Shown: positions 51,916 through 61,158, counted from the first letter of the stretch. The stretch: DNA of 64,000 nucleotides from Anaerolinea sp. (GCA_013822395.1 PNKK01000005.1:1-64000); one strand, 5' to 3'. Program-made: numbers and translations. The notes: generated from the letters alone by a model not told the origin.

Positions 51916-53202
51916 TCAGGCAGTCCCAGTTACCAAGATCTGACCCCGAGCTGTGTGCCCCGATCGTTGGCCGCTCTCGGGTTCCGTCACGACCCCAGCC
52001 AGGCGGTCGCGGACGCTGTCCTCGATCTGGCGCTCGTAGAGGGGCGCGCTGAACGTGGCACGCAGGACCAGGGCCGCCGCCCCGCGGGCCCACTTGGCGT
52101 CGTCCCAGGGGTCGACCTCGATCGCCACGCCGCGGAGCGGCGCGAACGTCCCCCGCGCCACCTCGTCCTCGAAGGCGCCAACGAGATGCGGCCAGGCCGA
52201 CGTTCCTTCGCCGCTGACGAGCACGAGCTGAGGGCTGAGGACGTTGATCAGCCCGCCGACCGCCCGACCCAGGACGGCGCCCGCCTGGGCGAAGATGCGA
52301 CGCGCCCCCGGGTCCCCGGCGTCGGCCAGGGCGCGGAGGCGTTCGATGCCCGCCGCGAGGGAGCCGTCCGGCGCCAGCAGACCGGCCTCGACCCCCTGCC
52401 GGACGAGGGCGGGGTCGGCCACGAGCGCCTCCAGGCAGCCGTGCTTGCCGCATGTGCACCGAGGCCCGTCCGCGACGACCGTCACGTGGCCGAACTCACC
52501 GGCTCCGCCGCGGGCGCCGCGGTAGAGGTCGCCACCGACCACGATCCCGAGGCCGACGCCGCGGCCGATCGTCACGGTCAGGAAATGCTCGGCCTCGCGA
52601 CCGCGCCCGTAGAGCCGTTCTGCCACGGCCAGGGTGTTGACGTCGTTGTCGATGAGGACCGGTAGACCGATCTGCTCCCGGAGCGTGGGCCCAAGAGCAA
52701 CCTGCCGCCAGCCGAGAATCGGCGCCTCCACGATCCCGCGGGCGTCGACGATGCCTGCCACGCCGAGCCCGATGCCGAGCAGCCGCGTCCCGGCGGCATC
52801 CTCGATCGCTGCGCGGAGGCGCCCGGCCAGTTGCTCCACCGCGTCGGACGCAAGCGCGTCGAACGATTCCTCGCGCCCGGCAAGTACCTCGCCGTCGAGA
52901 TTCACACGGACGATCGCGAGGTGGTCGGGAGCGATCTTGACTCCGAGCGCCTGTGCGGCCTCCGCGACAAGGCCGAGCAGCAACCCGGGCCGTCCCCCGT
53001 TCGAAGGGGCCTGGTCGACAACCCGGATCAGGCCGTCGGCCACGAGATCGCGGGTGACCTCGGTCACGGTTGCCGCACTGAGCGAGAGCCGCCGGGCGAT
53101 CTCCGCCCGGGAGATCGGACCCTGGGTGCCGATCAGGGCGAGCACCGCGGACCGGTTGAGATCGCGGATCAGGGCCGGCGAGCCGCGTCTAAGCCGGGCC
53201 AT
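51916..53202 (-). CDS. ROK-family transcriptional repressor (XylR/NagC type)
   Basis: The 428-aa protein joins an N-terminal winged HTH (residues 15-70: ALIGTQGPISRAEIARRLSL) with a ROK sugar-kinase-like domain holding the zinc motif CTCGKHGC at residues 249-256 and the DNDVNTLAVAE block. The kinase fold of regulators binds the sugar inducer. ATG 53202 is taken as the start, with the rest upstream being shadow. Its position at the head of the glucan operon, same strand, marks it as the local regulator. An A/T-rich patch at 53245-53285 likely holds its promoter. Confidence 0.86.
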   Translation of the reverse strand: MARLRRGSPALIRDLNRSAVLALIGTQGPISRAEIARRLSLSAATVTEVTRDLVADGLIRVVDQAPSNGGRPGLLLGLVAEAAQALGVKIAPDHLAIVRVNLDGEVLAGREESFDALASDAVEQLAGRLRAAIEDAAGTRLLGIGLGVAGIVDARGIVEAPILGWRQVALGPTLREQIGLPVLIDNDVNTLAVAERLYGRGREAEHFLTVTIGRGVGLGIVVGGDLYRGARGGAGEFGHVTVVADGPRCTCGKHGCLEALVADPALVRQGVEAGLLAPDGSLAAGIERLRALADAGDPGARRIFAQAGAVLGRAVGGLINVLSPQLVLVSGEGTSAWPHLVGAFEDEVARGTFAPLRGVAIEVDPWDDAKWARGAAALVLRATFSAPLYERQIEDSVRDRLAGVVTEPESGQRSGHTARGQILVTGTA

Positions 53203-53475
53203 CGGAGACCTGGTGCTTCGGCATCGATCCTGTCCGCCGCCTTCTCTCAAACTAAGTAAGTAATGCGAACGAAGGAAGATTAGCACGCAGTGAGGGTTCG
53301 TCAAGTCGCTGTTCTCGAGTCGCTGGCCCCGACTGTTGACGGGACGTTGCGCACGCGAGGAGGCCAACCCTGACGCGACCTGGCCCCGAGCTCGATCTCG
53401 CCGGTGCCGCATGCCCCGCATCGATTCGCCGTCGAGTGCCGAGCGGGCGGCTCCCCCTCCGGGTACAGTGCCGCC

Positions 53476-54138
53476 ATGACCGGTCGCCGTCTCCGGACTC
53501 TCGCGATCCGCGGTGTCTTCGTGCTGGGGTCGCTGGCCCTGAGCCACGAGCTGATCTATCTGCTCGCCCACGGATTCGGCGACGGCTATGCGAGCGCAAT
53601 GCGGGAAGGCGGCCACGACCGCTATTGGACGAGCTTCCTCCTCGTCGTCGCAGTCGTGACCAGTGGCCTCGCGATCGTTGCAGTGACGCAGTTCCGTCGA
53701 CTGCACCGGCTCGCTGCAGGCGTCCAATCCGGATCGGTCCGTCTCGGCGACGGCGGTCTCGACCGATTCCCCGATCTCCTCCGACGACTCCTGCTCCCGG
53801 TGTCCACCGGCACAGCCGTCGCCTACGTGCTCCAGGAGAACGCCGAAACGGCGAGCACCGGCGCAGCGCTCCCGGGCCTCAGCGTGCTCGGCGGTGAGCA
53901 CGCGATTGCCGTGCCCGTCCTCCTGGCCGTCAGCCTCGCCGTCGCGGTCGTCGGCGCGCTGGTCGGGTGGCGCCGTGAAGTCCTGCTCGCCCGAATCCGG
54001 GCCGCGGCCGGTGGGCGGCGTCGAGTCGCCGCACGCGTCCTGCGCCCGGCGTTTGCGAGCGACCGGTCGACCGGTCGCTGCGAAGGACGCCGCCATGGCG
54101 TCCGGGCACCTCCAGGCGGGCTGACCCAGCCCGCCTGA
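53476..54138 (+). CDS. Uncharacterised membrane protein ahead of the copC operon
   Basis: The 220-aa product has three or four hydrophobic segments (about residues 8-32, 50-70 and 135-160) with histidine in the first (SHELIYLLAHGFGDGY) and a long basic tail. Family not recognised. A TACAGT box ends six bases before ATG 53476, so it may be leaderless. It lies 53 bases before the CopC-like gene and may belong to the same copper/respiration group. Confidence 0.55.
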   Translation: MTGRRLRTLAIRGVFVLGSLALSHELIYLLAHGFGDGYASAMREGGHDRYWTSFLLVVAVVTSGLAIVAVTQFRRLHRLAAGVQSGSVRLGDGGLDRFPDLLRRLLLPVSTGTAVAYVLQENAETASTGAALPGLSVLGGEHAIAVPVLLAVSLAVAVVGALVGWRREVLLARIRAAAGGRRRVAARVLRPAFASDRSTGRCEGRRHGVRAPPGGLTQPA

Positions 54139-54191
54139 TCCCACCCGTCAACGGCTCGGCCGGAGGGTGGGACTTCTCCGGAGGTGTTTGT

Positions 54192-54782
54192 TTGACGCGT
54201 TCCATCATCCGCGCGGCGGCCTGCGTGGCACTGTTGTCGCTGATTCCCGCTCCTGTTCTCGGCCACTCGGCGCTGGTGTCCGCCACGCCCGGCCCCGGCG
54301 ACGAACTCGTCGACCCGCCCGTGGAGCTCGTCGCGGTCTTCAGCCAGGATCTCGATCCGTCGCGGACCTCACTCGAGGTTCGGGACGTATCGGGTGCGAC
54401 GATCGCCCGCGGCGGCGAGCCTGGCGGCGGGCCGCGCGAGTTCCGCCTGGCCCTGCCGCAGCTCGCGCCTGGCACGTACGAGATTCGCTGGACGTCATTC
54501 TCGGCCGAGGACGGTGAGCTGGCGCGCGACTCGTACACGTTCACCGTCCTCGCGGCTCCGAGTCCTTCTTCGCCGCCTTCGCCGCCTTCGCCGACGCCGT
54601 CCTCGCCGCCCTCCCGATCCCCAACGCCAATCCCCGTCACGCCCGCTCCATCGGCAACCGCCGGCCCACGGGGGAACGACGTCACAGCAACCGGAGCTGG
54701 CGCGGTCCTCCTCCCGATCGTCGCTGCGGCCCTCATCGCCGGCGGGATCGGGCTCTGGCTCCTCCGCCGGAGGGCGCCATGA
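54192..54782 (+). CDS. copC: CopC-domain copper-binding protein
   Basis: TTG 54192 is chosen since GGAGGTG lies six bases before. The 196-aa product has a signal peptide ending before the copper-binding His of GHSALVSATP, a CopC beta-sandwich with EIRWTSFSAEDGE, a Ser/Pro linker and a C-terminal membrane anchor with an Arg-rich end. CopC binds copper outside the cytoplasmic membrane. The stop overlaps the CtaG start. Confidence 0.82.
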   Translation: MTRSIIRAAACVALLSLIPAPVLGHSALVSATPGPGDELVDPPVELVAVFSQDLDPSRTSLEVRDVSGATIARGGEPGGGPREFRLALPQLAPGTYEIRWTSFSAEDGELARDSYTFTVLAAPSPSSPPSPPSPTPSSPPSRSPTPIPVTPAPSATAGPRGNDVTATGAGAVLLPIVAAALIAGGIGLWLLRRRAP

Positions 54783-55744
54783 GAAGGAGCCTCATTGCGT
54801 TGGCGACCCTCGTGCTGGCGCTCGCCGCGCCAACACGCGCACTTGCCGACGGCGCCGCGGGGGGTCCACCGCCCACCGATCCGCTCGGCATCGCGCTCGC
54901 CTGGCGCTTCGATCTGCCGGTCGTCCTCGCCCTTGTCGTCGCCGCGGCGGCCTACCTGTCTGCGGTGGGGTCGGTCGACGCCGCCCACCACGGCAATCGC
55001 TGGCCGAGGCGACGAACCGCCGCCTGCCTCACGGGGCTCATCGCCGTCGGGCTCGCACTGCTCTCGCCGATCGACACCCTGTCGGACGACCTCCTGACGG
55101 TCCACATGGTCCAGCACCTGCTGCTCGTCGCGGTCGCGGCCCCGCTGTTCGCCGCCAGCGGCATCGGGACCCTGGCGCTCCGGGCGGCGTCGGCCGAGGT
55201 GCGGCAGCGCTACCTCCTGCCCGTCCTCCACAGCCGCGTCGTCTCCGTGCTGACGTTCCCGGTCGTCGGCTGGGTCGCCTTCGCCGGCGCCATGTGGGGC
55301 TCCCACTTCTCCACCCTCTACAACGCGGCGCTGCTCGACGAGGGAATCCATGCCCTCGAGCACGTGCTCTACCTCGCCGCGGCGTCCCTGTTCTGGTGGC
55401 CGCTCCTCAGCCCCGATCCGCTTCGCTGGCGGCTCCACCCGGGCGTCAAGCTGCTCGCCCTCATCGCCCAGATGCCGCCGATGGGCTTCCTGGCGGTCAC
55501 GATCATCGGGGCACCTGCCCCGCTGTACGCGGCATATCTCGGACGGACAGACGCCTTCGGCGTGGACGCCCTCTCGGATCAGCGGATTGCCGGCTCGCTC
55601 ATGTGGCTGACCGGTGATCTCGCCTTCCTCATCCCCGGAGTGATCCTGCTGGCCGCGTTCGCGCGGCGCGAGGAGGCGGAGGCCAAGCGTGTCGACGCGA
55701 GGCTCGATCGCGAACGAACTCTCCAACGACAGAAGGAGTCATGA
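54779..55744 (+). CDS. ctaG: CtaG-family (caa3-type) cytochrome c oxidase assembly factor
   Basis: The 321-aa protein has a signal-like first helix and seven or so spans with the caa3_CtaG pattern: LLTVHMVQHLLLVAVAAPLFA, WGSHFSTLYNAALLDEGIHALEHVLYLAA and WWPLL. Histidines in the second and fifth blocks are typical. It probably helps insert copper into cytochrome oxidase. It overlaps copC (ATGA) and the next gene (ATGA). Confidence 0.83.
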   Translation: MRRSLIALATLVLALAAPTRALADGAAGGPPPTDPLGIALAWRFDLPVVLALVVAAAAYLSAVGSVDAAHHGNRWPRRRTAACLTGLIAVGLALLSPIDTLSDDLLTVHMVQHLLLVAVAAPLFAASGIGTLALRAASAEVRQRYLLPVLHSRVVSVLTFPVVGWVAFAGAMWGSHFSTLYNAALLDEGIHALEHVLYLAAASLFWWPLLSPDPLRWRLHPGVKLLALIAQMPPMGFLAVTIIGAPAPLYAAYLGRTDAFGVDALSDQRIAGSLMWLTGDLAFLIPGVILLAAFARREEAEAKRVDARLDRERTLQRQKES

Positions 55745-56664
55745 CGATGCGCTGGTTCACCAGCCTCCTTGCGACGGCGCTGCTCGTCGCAGCCTGCGGT
55801 GGCACGGCTGCCACGCCGCCGCTTCCGACGGCCGTGCCCTCCGCGACGCCGATCGCGGGTGGGCCGGAGGTCCTGCCCCTGCTCATCAATTCGGAGATCC
55901 TCAGGGGACCGAACCGGTTCCTCTTCTCGCTCACCGACCGCCAGAACAAGCTCGTCGCGGCCCCCGACGTGGCCGTCCACCTGTCGTTCTACGACGTCGA
56001 CACATCCGACACGGACGTCGTCTTCGAAGCGGACGCCCGGTTCCTGTGGGCGATCGAGGGCGAGCAGGGCCTCTACGTGGCGTCTGCCACGTTTCCCGAC
56101 GCCGGACGCTGGGGGACCCTGTTCGAAGCGACGTTTCCGGACGGCTCCGTGAAGGCTGTCCGCGCCGACTACGACGTCGCCGAGTCGGGGTCGACGCCGG
56201 CGCTGGGCGCGAACGCCGCCCTCGTCGACACGCCGACCCTCGATGACGTCGGCGGCGATCTCAGGCAGCTCACGACGGATCAGGATCCCGATCCCCGCTT
56301 CTACGAGACCTCGATCGCCGATGCCCTGACATCGGGCAAGGCGTTCGTCGTCTCCTTCGCGACGCCGGCGTTCTGCGAGACGCGGATGTGCGGACCCACC
56401 CTCCAGACCGTCAAGGCAGTCGCCAGGGACTACCCGCAGATCACGTTCATCAACGTCGAGCCGTACAGGATGGCCTTCAGGGACGGCTCGCTCCAGCCCG
56501 AGCGCGACGCGAGCGGCCAGTTTCGGCCGGCGGATTGGACGAACGCCTGGGGCCTGCGGTCCGAGCCGTACACGTTCGTCATCGCCGCGAACGGCACCGT
56601 CGCGGCGAAGTTCGAGGGTGTGCTCGGCGAGGACGAGCTGCGAGGCGCGCTCGATGATCTCTGA
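55741..56664 (+). CDS. Lipoprotein with SCO/thioredoxin-like C-terminal domain
   Basis: The 307-aa product has a lipobox (LLVAACGG) and a beta-rich middle part (about 40-150). Its thioredoxin-fold C-terminal domain (about 180-307) has the redox pair in FCETRMCGP, a CxxxC spacing like SCO copper chaperones, and a FVIAANGTVAAKFEG strand. Coupled to CtaG by overlap, it most likely reduces or metallates the oxidase CuA site. Confidence 0.75.
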   Translation: MTMRWFTSLLATALLVAACGGTAATPPLPTAVPSATPIAGGPEVLPLLINSEILRGPNRFLFSLTDRQNKLVAAPDVAVHLSFYDVDTSDTDVVFEADARFLWAIEGEQGLYVASATFPDAGRWGTLFEATFPDGSVKAVRADYDVAESGSTPALGANAALVDTPTLDDVGGDLRQLTTDQDPDPRFYETSIADALTSGKAFVVSFATPAFCETRMCGPTLQTVKAVARDYPQITFINVEPYRMAFRDGSLQPERDASGQFRPADWTNAWGLRSEPYTFVIAANGTVAAKFEGVLGEDELRGALDDL

Positions 56665-56716
56665 GAGGCCTCCTGACGGCGGCACTCGGTGCGGTGGACC
56701 AAGGGTGGCTGCAACC

Positions 56717-58090
56717 GTGAGGAGTCTCATCGTGTCGCTCCTCGCGATCGCGGCGCTCCTCGCGGTGCCGTCGCCGGCGTTTGCCCACGGACTCGTCGGC
56801 CGCCTCGAGTCGCCGCTGCCCCTGGCGGTCTATCTCGCCGGCGCGGCGATGGCCGTGGCGCTGTCGTTCACGTTCGTGATCCTCCGCGACGTCCGCGCGA
56901 CGGTCGACCCGGGCGCGCGGAGCGTCCGCGTGCCTCACCCGGTCGTCCTCGGCCTTCGGGCGGTCGGCCTCATCGCCTGGCTGTGGATCGTCGCCCAGAC
57001 GATCGTCGGCGGGTCGTCCGACGCCGAGGTCGCGAGCCTGTTCCTGTGGGTCTACGGCTGGGTCGGCGTGGCCGCTGTATCGGCGCTCATCGGGCCGGTC
57101 TGGACGTGGCTCGACCCGTTCACCACCCTGTTCGACCTCGGCGCCGCGATCCTCCGTCGCCTCGGGGTCGCCTCCTGGGAACCAGCCGCGTACCCGGCGA
57201 AACTCGGTGCGTGGCCGGCCGCTGTCGGGCTCTCGCTAGCCGTCTGGCTGGAGCTCGTCTACCGGGGCGGCGGGCTGGGCGTCGTCCTCATCGGCTATAC
57301 GGCCCTCACGCTCGTCGCCATGGCGAACTTCGGGCGCGATGCCTGGCGCGCGCAGGGCGAGACGTTCTCGGTCTGGTTCGGGACGCTCAACCGGCTCGCA
57401 CCGCTCGGCGCCCCGAGCGGGCCCGACGAGCGGACCGTCGCCAGCCGGCACTTCGCGTCGGGCCTCCTCGATCGCGGTTGGACGCGGGCGCACGTCGTGC
57501 TCGTCGCGATCGGCACGGCATCGATCCTCTACGACGGCCTGTCCCAGACGCAGCTCTGGTTCGACCTCTTCGGCCGGCCGCCGCTCGCTGTCGCGACGGT
57601 CGAGCTGTTCGGGTTCCTGGGACTCGTCGTCGGGCTCGTGCTCGCCGTCGGTCGACTCGTCGGTCTCGCCGCCGTCGGGGCAGGGCTCGTGCCCATCGCC
57701 CTCGGTTACCTCGTCGCCCACTACCTGACGTTCCTGCTCGGCGACGGACAGCGGATCGTCGTCGCGATCTCCGACCCGCTCCAGCTCGGCTGGGACCTCT
57801 TCGGGACCGCGTTCTACGAGCCCGGGACGGACTGGATTCCGCCCGCGCTGCTGTGGATGATCATGCTCGTCGCGGTCGTCGGTGGCCACGTGCTGGGCGC
57901 CTGGTCGGGCCATGTCGTTGCCGTCCGCGACGCACCGGCTCGGGCCGGCGCACGCCTTCGCCAGCTCCCGCTCGCGGCGCTCATGGTCGGGCTCACGGCG
58001 ACGACCCTATGGTCGCTCGGCCAGGCGATCGTCAAGGAGCCGGCCGAGATGCCGGCGGCAGCAATGACGATGGAAGCCTCCAATGGCTAG
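56717..58090 (+). CDS. Polytopic membrane protein of the CtaG operon
   Basis: GTG 56717 gives a clear signal peptide (SLLAIAALLAVPSPAFAHG); GTG 56705 is an alternative. The 457-aa product then has about nine spans. It carries repeated WLDPFTTLF and YDGLSQTQLWFDLF type blocks. I do not know its biochemical role; its place between the SCO-like and DUF3105 proteins ties it to oxidase assembly or copper. Confidence 0.6.
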   Translation: MRSLIVSLLAIAALLAVPSPAFAHGLVGRLESPLPLAVYLAGAAMAVALSFTFVILRDVRATVDPGARSVRVPHPVVLGLRAVGLIAWLWIVAQTIVGGSSDAEVASLFLWVYGWVGVAAVSALIGPVWTWLDPFTTLFDLGAAILRRLGVASWEPAAYPAKLGAWPAAVGLSLAVWLELVYRGGGLGVVLIGYTALTLVAMANFGRDAWRAQGETFSVWFGTLNRLAPLGAPSGPDERTVASRHFASGLLDRGWTRAHVVLVAIGTASILYDGLSQTQLWFDLFGRPPLAVATVELFGFLGLVVGLVLAVGRLVGLAAVGAGLVPIALGYLVAHYLTFLLGDGQRIVVAISDPLQLGWDLFGTAFYEPGTDWIPPALLWMIMLVAVVGGHVLGAWSGHVVAVRDAPARAGARLRQLPLAALMVGLTATTLWSLGQAIVKEPAEMPAAAMTMEASNG

Positions 58091-58787
58091 GCGCCGCGCG
58101 TCGCGCCCGGCTCCGGTTCTTCCCGCCCGCGGACGCGCGAGCATTCGGGGTCGGGAGCCCGAGCGCCGCCGCCTTCGCTCGCCACGCATCCTCCTCATCT
58201 CGATCGCCGTCGTCGGCGTGGTCGGCTTCGTCGGCCTGGCATTGGCGAACAGCCTGACCGCCCCCGCGTACGCCTGCGCCGAGCTCCTCACGACCCCGCC
58301 GAGCGCGTCGGCGGACGAGGGGTTCGCGACCGAGTCGCTCGGCCAGGGCCACGTCGCGACCGGCACGAAGGTTCGCTACGGCTTCTGCCCACCGACCTCA
58401 GGCTCCCACTACGGCGCCCGAGGGGCGGGGCCGATCCCACCCGGCTTCTACGGCCCAGACGCCGAGGCCGGCCCGGGTGGCTGGGTCCACAACCTCGAGC
58501 ACGGCTACGTCGTTGCCCTCTATCGCTTCGCCGACGGGACCGGCCCGTCGGAGGCCGACCTCGCCGCACTCCGCACGTTCGCAGCGAATGGCCCGCCGAC
58601 GTCCTCGGCGGCCGCCTGCGGCTACCGATCGAAGATCGTCGTCGCCAGGTTCGACGACATGTCGACTCCCTTCGCCGTGGTGGCCTGGGACCGGGCTCTG
58701 CTGCAAGAGCGCTTCGACCCGTCGGCCGCCCAGCGGTTCGCGAGCCGGTGGATCGAGGCGAGCGCGCCCGAGCCCAATGCGTGCTGA
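58083..58787 (+). CDS. DUF3105 membrane-anchored protein
   Basis: The 234-aa product has an Arg-rich cytoplasmic tail, one membrane span (about residues 35-57) and an extracytoplasmic DUF3105 domain with the hallmark CPPTSGSHYG and GGWVHNLEHGYVVALY. Three cysteines and several histidines suggest metal or redox function. It overlaps the previous gene by eight bases and ends the operon. Confidence 0.8.
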   Translation: MARRRASRPAPVLPARGRASIRGREPERRRLRSPRILLISIAVVGVVGFVGLALANSLTAPAYACAELLTTPPSASADEGFATESLGQGHVATGTKVRYGFCPPTSGSHYGARGAGPIPPGFYGPDAEAGPGGWVHNLEHGYVVALYRFADGTGPSEADLAALRTFAANGPPTSSAAACGYRSKIVVARFDDMSTPFAVVAWDRALLQERFDPSAAQRFASRWIEASAPEPNAC

Positions 58788-58869
58788 GCGGATCCCGTCG
58801 TGCTCCGTGCGACCCCGGCCCCCGAGCCGCGATCCAAAGGATCCCGGTGCGCTTCGGTCCGGCATCGGA

Positions 58870-58885
58870 TACAATGCTTGATCAA
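58870..58885 (+). promoter_or_regulatory. -10 box and palindrome upstream of the CDF gene
   Basis: TACAAT (58870-58875) is followed by the perfect 8-bp palindrome TTGATCAA (58878-58885). The AT-rich stretch ACAATGCTTGATCAATGATG resembles operators of ArsR/SmtB repressors. A CadC-type repressor is encoded 3.6 kb downstream. Confidence 0.45.
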
Positions 58886-58984
58886 TGATGCAAGTATCCC
58901 TCGGCCGTCATGACCTGGGACGTCGGGTCTCGCAGAGCCGGGCGCGGCATGGAGCACGGGAGCGCCGGATGAGGAACTCCGCCA

Positions 58985-59920
58985 ATGGCGTCTGAGAGTC
59001 CCGCGGTCGATGCGGGCACACGCCCCGTGACCGCGGGCCACAGCCATTCGGCCGCGGGAGCGGGCGCCGGACGACTCAAGATCGTGCTGGCGATGACCGC
59101 GACATACATGATCGTCGAGGTCATCGGCGGCATCCTGACCGGCAGCCTCGCCCTGATCGCGGACGCCGGGCATATGGCCACCGACGTGGCCGGGGTCTCG
59201 ATGGCGCTGATCGCGATCTGGTTCGCCAGGCGCCCGGCCACGGACCACAAGTCGTACGGGTTCTATCGCCTGGAGATCGTCGCGGCGATCGCGAACGGGA
59301 TCCTCCTGTTCGGCGTGGCGGCGTACATCCTCTACGAGGCCTACCGTCGCTTCATCGAGCCGCCGGAGGTGCTCGGCCTGCCGATGTTCGCCGTCGCGAC
59401 CGTCGGTCTCCTCATCAACCTCGTCTCGGCTCGGCTCCTGTTCGCCGGCCAGAAGTCGAGCCTCAACCTTCGGGGCGCGTTCTACGAGGTCGTCGGCGAC
59501 CTCCTGGGCTCGGTCGCGGTCATCGTCGCCGGCATCATCATCGCCCTGACCGGTTGGAACGTGGTGGACCCGATCGCGTCGGTCGTCATCGGCCTGTTCA
59601 TCCTGCCCCGAACCTGGACGCTCATCCGCGATGCGGTGGATGTCCTCCTCGAAGCGACGCCGAAAGGAGTCGATATGGGCGAGGTTCGCCGACACATCCT
59701 GGAGACCGAAGGCGTCCGCGACGCCCACGACCTCCACGCCTGGACGATCACGAGCGGGATGAACGTGCTCTCCGCGCACATCGTCCTCGCGGACGGCGCC
59801 AGGAGCGAGGAGGTGCTCGACCGGCTCTGCGGCTGCCTGTCGAGCGACTTCGACATCGAGCACAGCACGTTCCAACTGGAGCCATCGGACCGCCGCGCGG
59901 TCGAAAAGGCGACCCACTGA
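58985..59920 (+). CDS. Cation diffusion facilitator (CzcD/ZitB-like) metal exporter
   Basis: The 311-aa protein has a His-containing N-terminus, six spans and a C-terminal cytoplasmic domain (HDLHAWTITSGMNVLSAHI). Transport-site ligands are His63 and Asp67 (ADAGHMATD) in helix 2. In helix 5, Asp172 is present, but the usual His four residues earlier is Glu168 (YEVVGD). Zinc-type CDFs need His there, so metal choice may differ. GAGGA precedes the ATG. Confidence 0.85.
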   Translation: MASESPAVDAGTRPVTAGHSHSAAGAGAGRLKIVLAMTATYMIVEVIGGILTGSLALIADAGHMATDVAGVSMALIAIWFARRPATDHKSYGFYRLEIVAAIANGILLFGVAAYILYEAYRRFIEPPEVLGLPMFAVATVGLLINLVSARLLFAGQKSSLNLRGAFYEVVGDLLGSVAVIVAGIIIALTGWNVVDPIASVVIGLFILPRTWTLIRDAVDVLLEATPKGVDMGEVRRHILETEGVRDAHDLHAWTITSGMNVLSAHIVLADGARSEEVLDRLCGCLSSDFDIEHSTFQLEPSDRRAVEKATH

Positions 59921-59948
59921 GCCTCAGGCACGCGAGAGGAGAACCCCA

Positions 59949-60275
59949 ATGGCCGACGCAACCCAGGCAGTGCAGGGCACCATGGGGCTGACCTGCCCCA
60001 AGTGCGCCGGATCGATGCGCGCCTACGAGCGCAGCGGGATCACGATCGATCAGTGCACCGAATGCCGGGGCGTCTTTCTCGATCGTGGCGAGCTCGAGCG
60101 CCTCATCGACACCGAGGACGTCCATTACGGCGGATCGGGGGGAGGACGGCGGGAGCAGGCCGGGTCCCGCGACGAGCTCGATATGGAGCAGGACGACCCG
60201 CGGGAGCACGGTTCAAGGGGCGGCCAGCGGAAGCGGCGCGGCGGTTTCCTCGGCGACCTGCTCGACTTCGGGTGA
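59949..60275 (+). CDS. Zinc-ribbon (zf-TFIIB type) protein
   Basis: The 108-aa product has the TFIIB-like ribbon TCPKCAGSM, then DQCTECRGVFLDRGELERLI, giving four cysteines, followed by a Gly/Arg-rich disordered tail and GGFLGDLLDFG. AGGAGA precedes the ATG. These small proteins are widespread, of unknown function. It is 28 bases after the CDF gene. Confidence 0.8.
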   Translation: MADATQAVQGTMGLTCPKCAGSMRAYERSGITIDQCTECRGVFLDRGELERLIDTEDVHYGGSGGGRREQAGSRDELDMEQDDPREHGSRGGQRKRRGGFLGDLLDFG

Positions 60276-60340
60276 CAGCCGTCAACGAGGTGCCGGCCGT
60301 CGTCTGGAACGAGACCACCTAACACAGTGCGGGTGGCGAT

Positions 60341-61141
60341 GTGCTGCGCCTTCTGAGATACCGGATCCTCTACCAGACGGCTGCCCTGGTGGGGTTGGTG
60401 CTCGCCGCCAAGGTTGGGCTGCATGCCCTGGGCTGGGAGTTCATCGCGATGAGCCCGCTCCATACCAGCATCGTGGCGGGCGGGATCTTCATCTTGAGCA
60501 TCGTCCTTGCCGGCGTTCTGCCCGACTACAAGGAAGCCGAACGGCTGACCTCGGACTTCACCGCCACGATCGACAACATGTACGAAGACGGCATGTCGAT
60601 CCAGAAGAACTACCCCGAGTTTGAATCGACAGGGTTCCGAGAGGCCCTGACCTCAACACTGGCAGCCTTCAGAGACGACATCGTTCACAACCGGCGGAAG
60701 GCATACGAGGAGATCCACGAGATCAGCGACGCCTTGGCTCAGATGGAGCTTGCCAAGGTCCCGCCCAATTTCATCGTCAAGCTGAAACAGGAACAGGGGG
60801 CGTTGATCCGAGTGCTGCTGAGGCTCTACTACATCCAGCGGGTCAGGTTCATGCCGTCCGCCTACCATCTGGTGATCTCTACCGCTGCGATTGTGATCGG
60901 AGTCCTGCTGTTTACAAACTTGGAACCGTTCAACGCCTCCGCTGTCGCCTTGGCGCTCGTCGCATTCATCTTCATCTACCTCATCCGACTCATCGGCGTT
61001 GCCAGCACTCCGTTCCACCGGCAGGGAGCGACGCAGGATGACGTCAGCCTATTCCTGGTCGAGGAAGCCTTGAAGCATCTACGCGGGGACGAATCCGACC
61101 AGAAGGACCAGGCAGACTCGAACCCGCACTCAAGCCTTTGA
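60341..61141 (+). CDS. Four-span membrane protein with unusually low GC
   Basis: The 266-aa product has two N-terminal spans (15-60), a soluble helical middle (ERLTSDFTATIDNMYEDG), two more spans (175-225) and a polar end. It resembles DUF4239/bestrophin-like layouts, but I cannot assign it. Codon use has more A/T in third positions than all its neighbours, which suggests recent acquisition. Confidence 0.6.
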   Translation: MLRLLRYRILYQTAALVGLVLAAKVGLHALGWEFIAMSPLHTSIVAGGIFILSIVLAGVLPDYKEAERLTSDFTATIDNMYEDGMSIQKNYPEFESTGFREALTSTLAAFRDDIVHNRRKAYEEIHEISDALAQMELAKVPPNFIVKLKQEQGALIRVLLRLYYIQRVRFMPSAYHLVISTAAIVIGVLLFTNLEPFNASAVALALVAFIFIYLIRLIGVASTPFHRQGATQDDVSLFLVEEALKHLRGDESDQKDQADSNPHSSL

Positions 61142-61158
61142 CAGCCGCTCGGGCTGGC

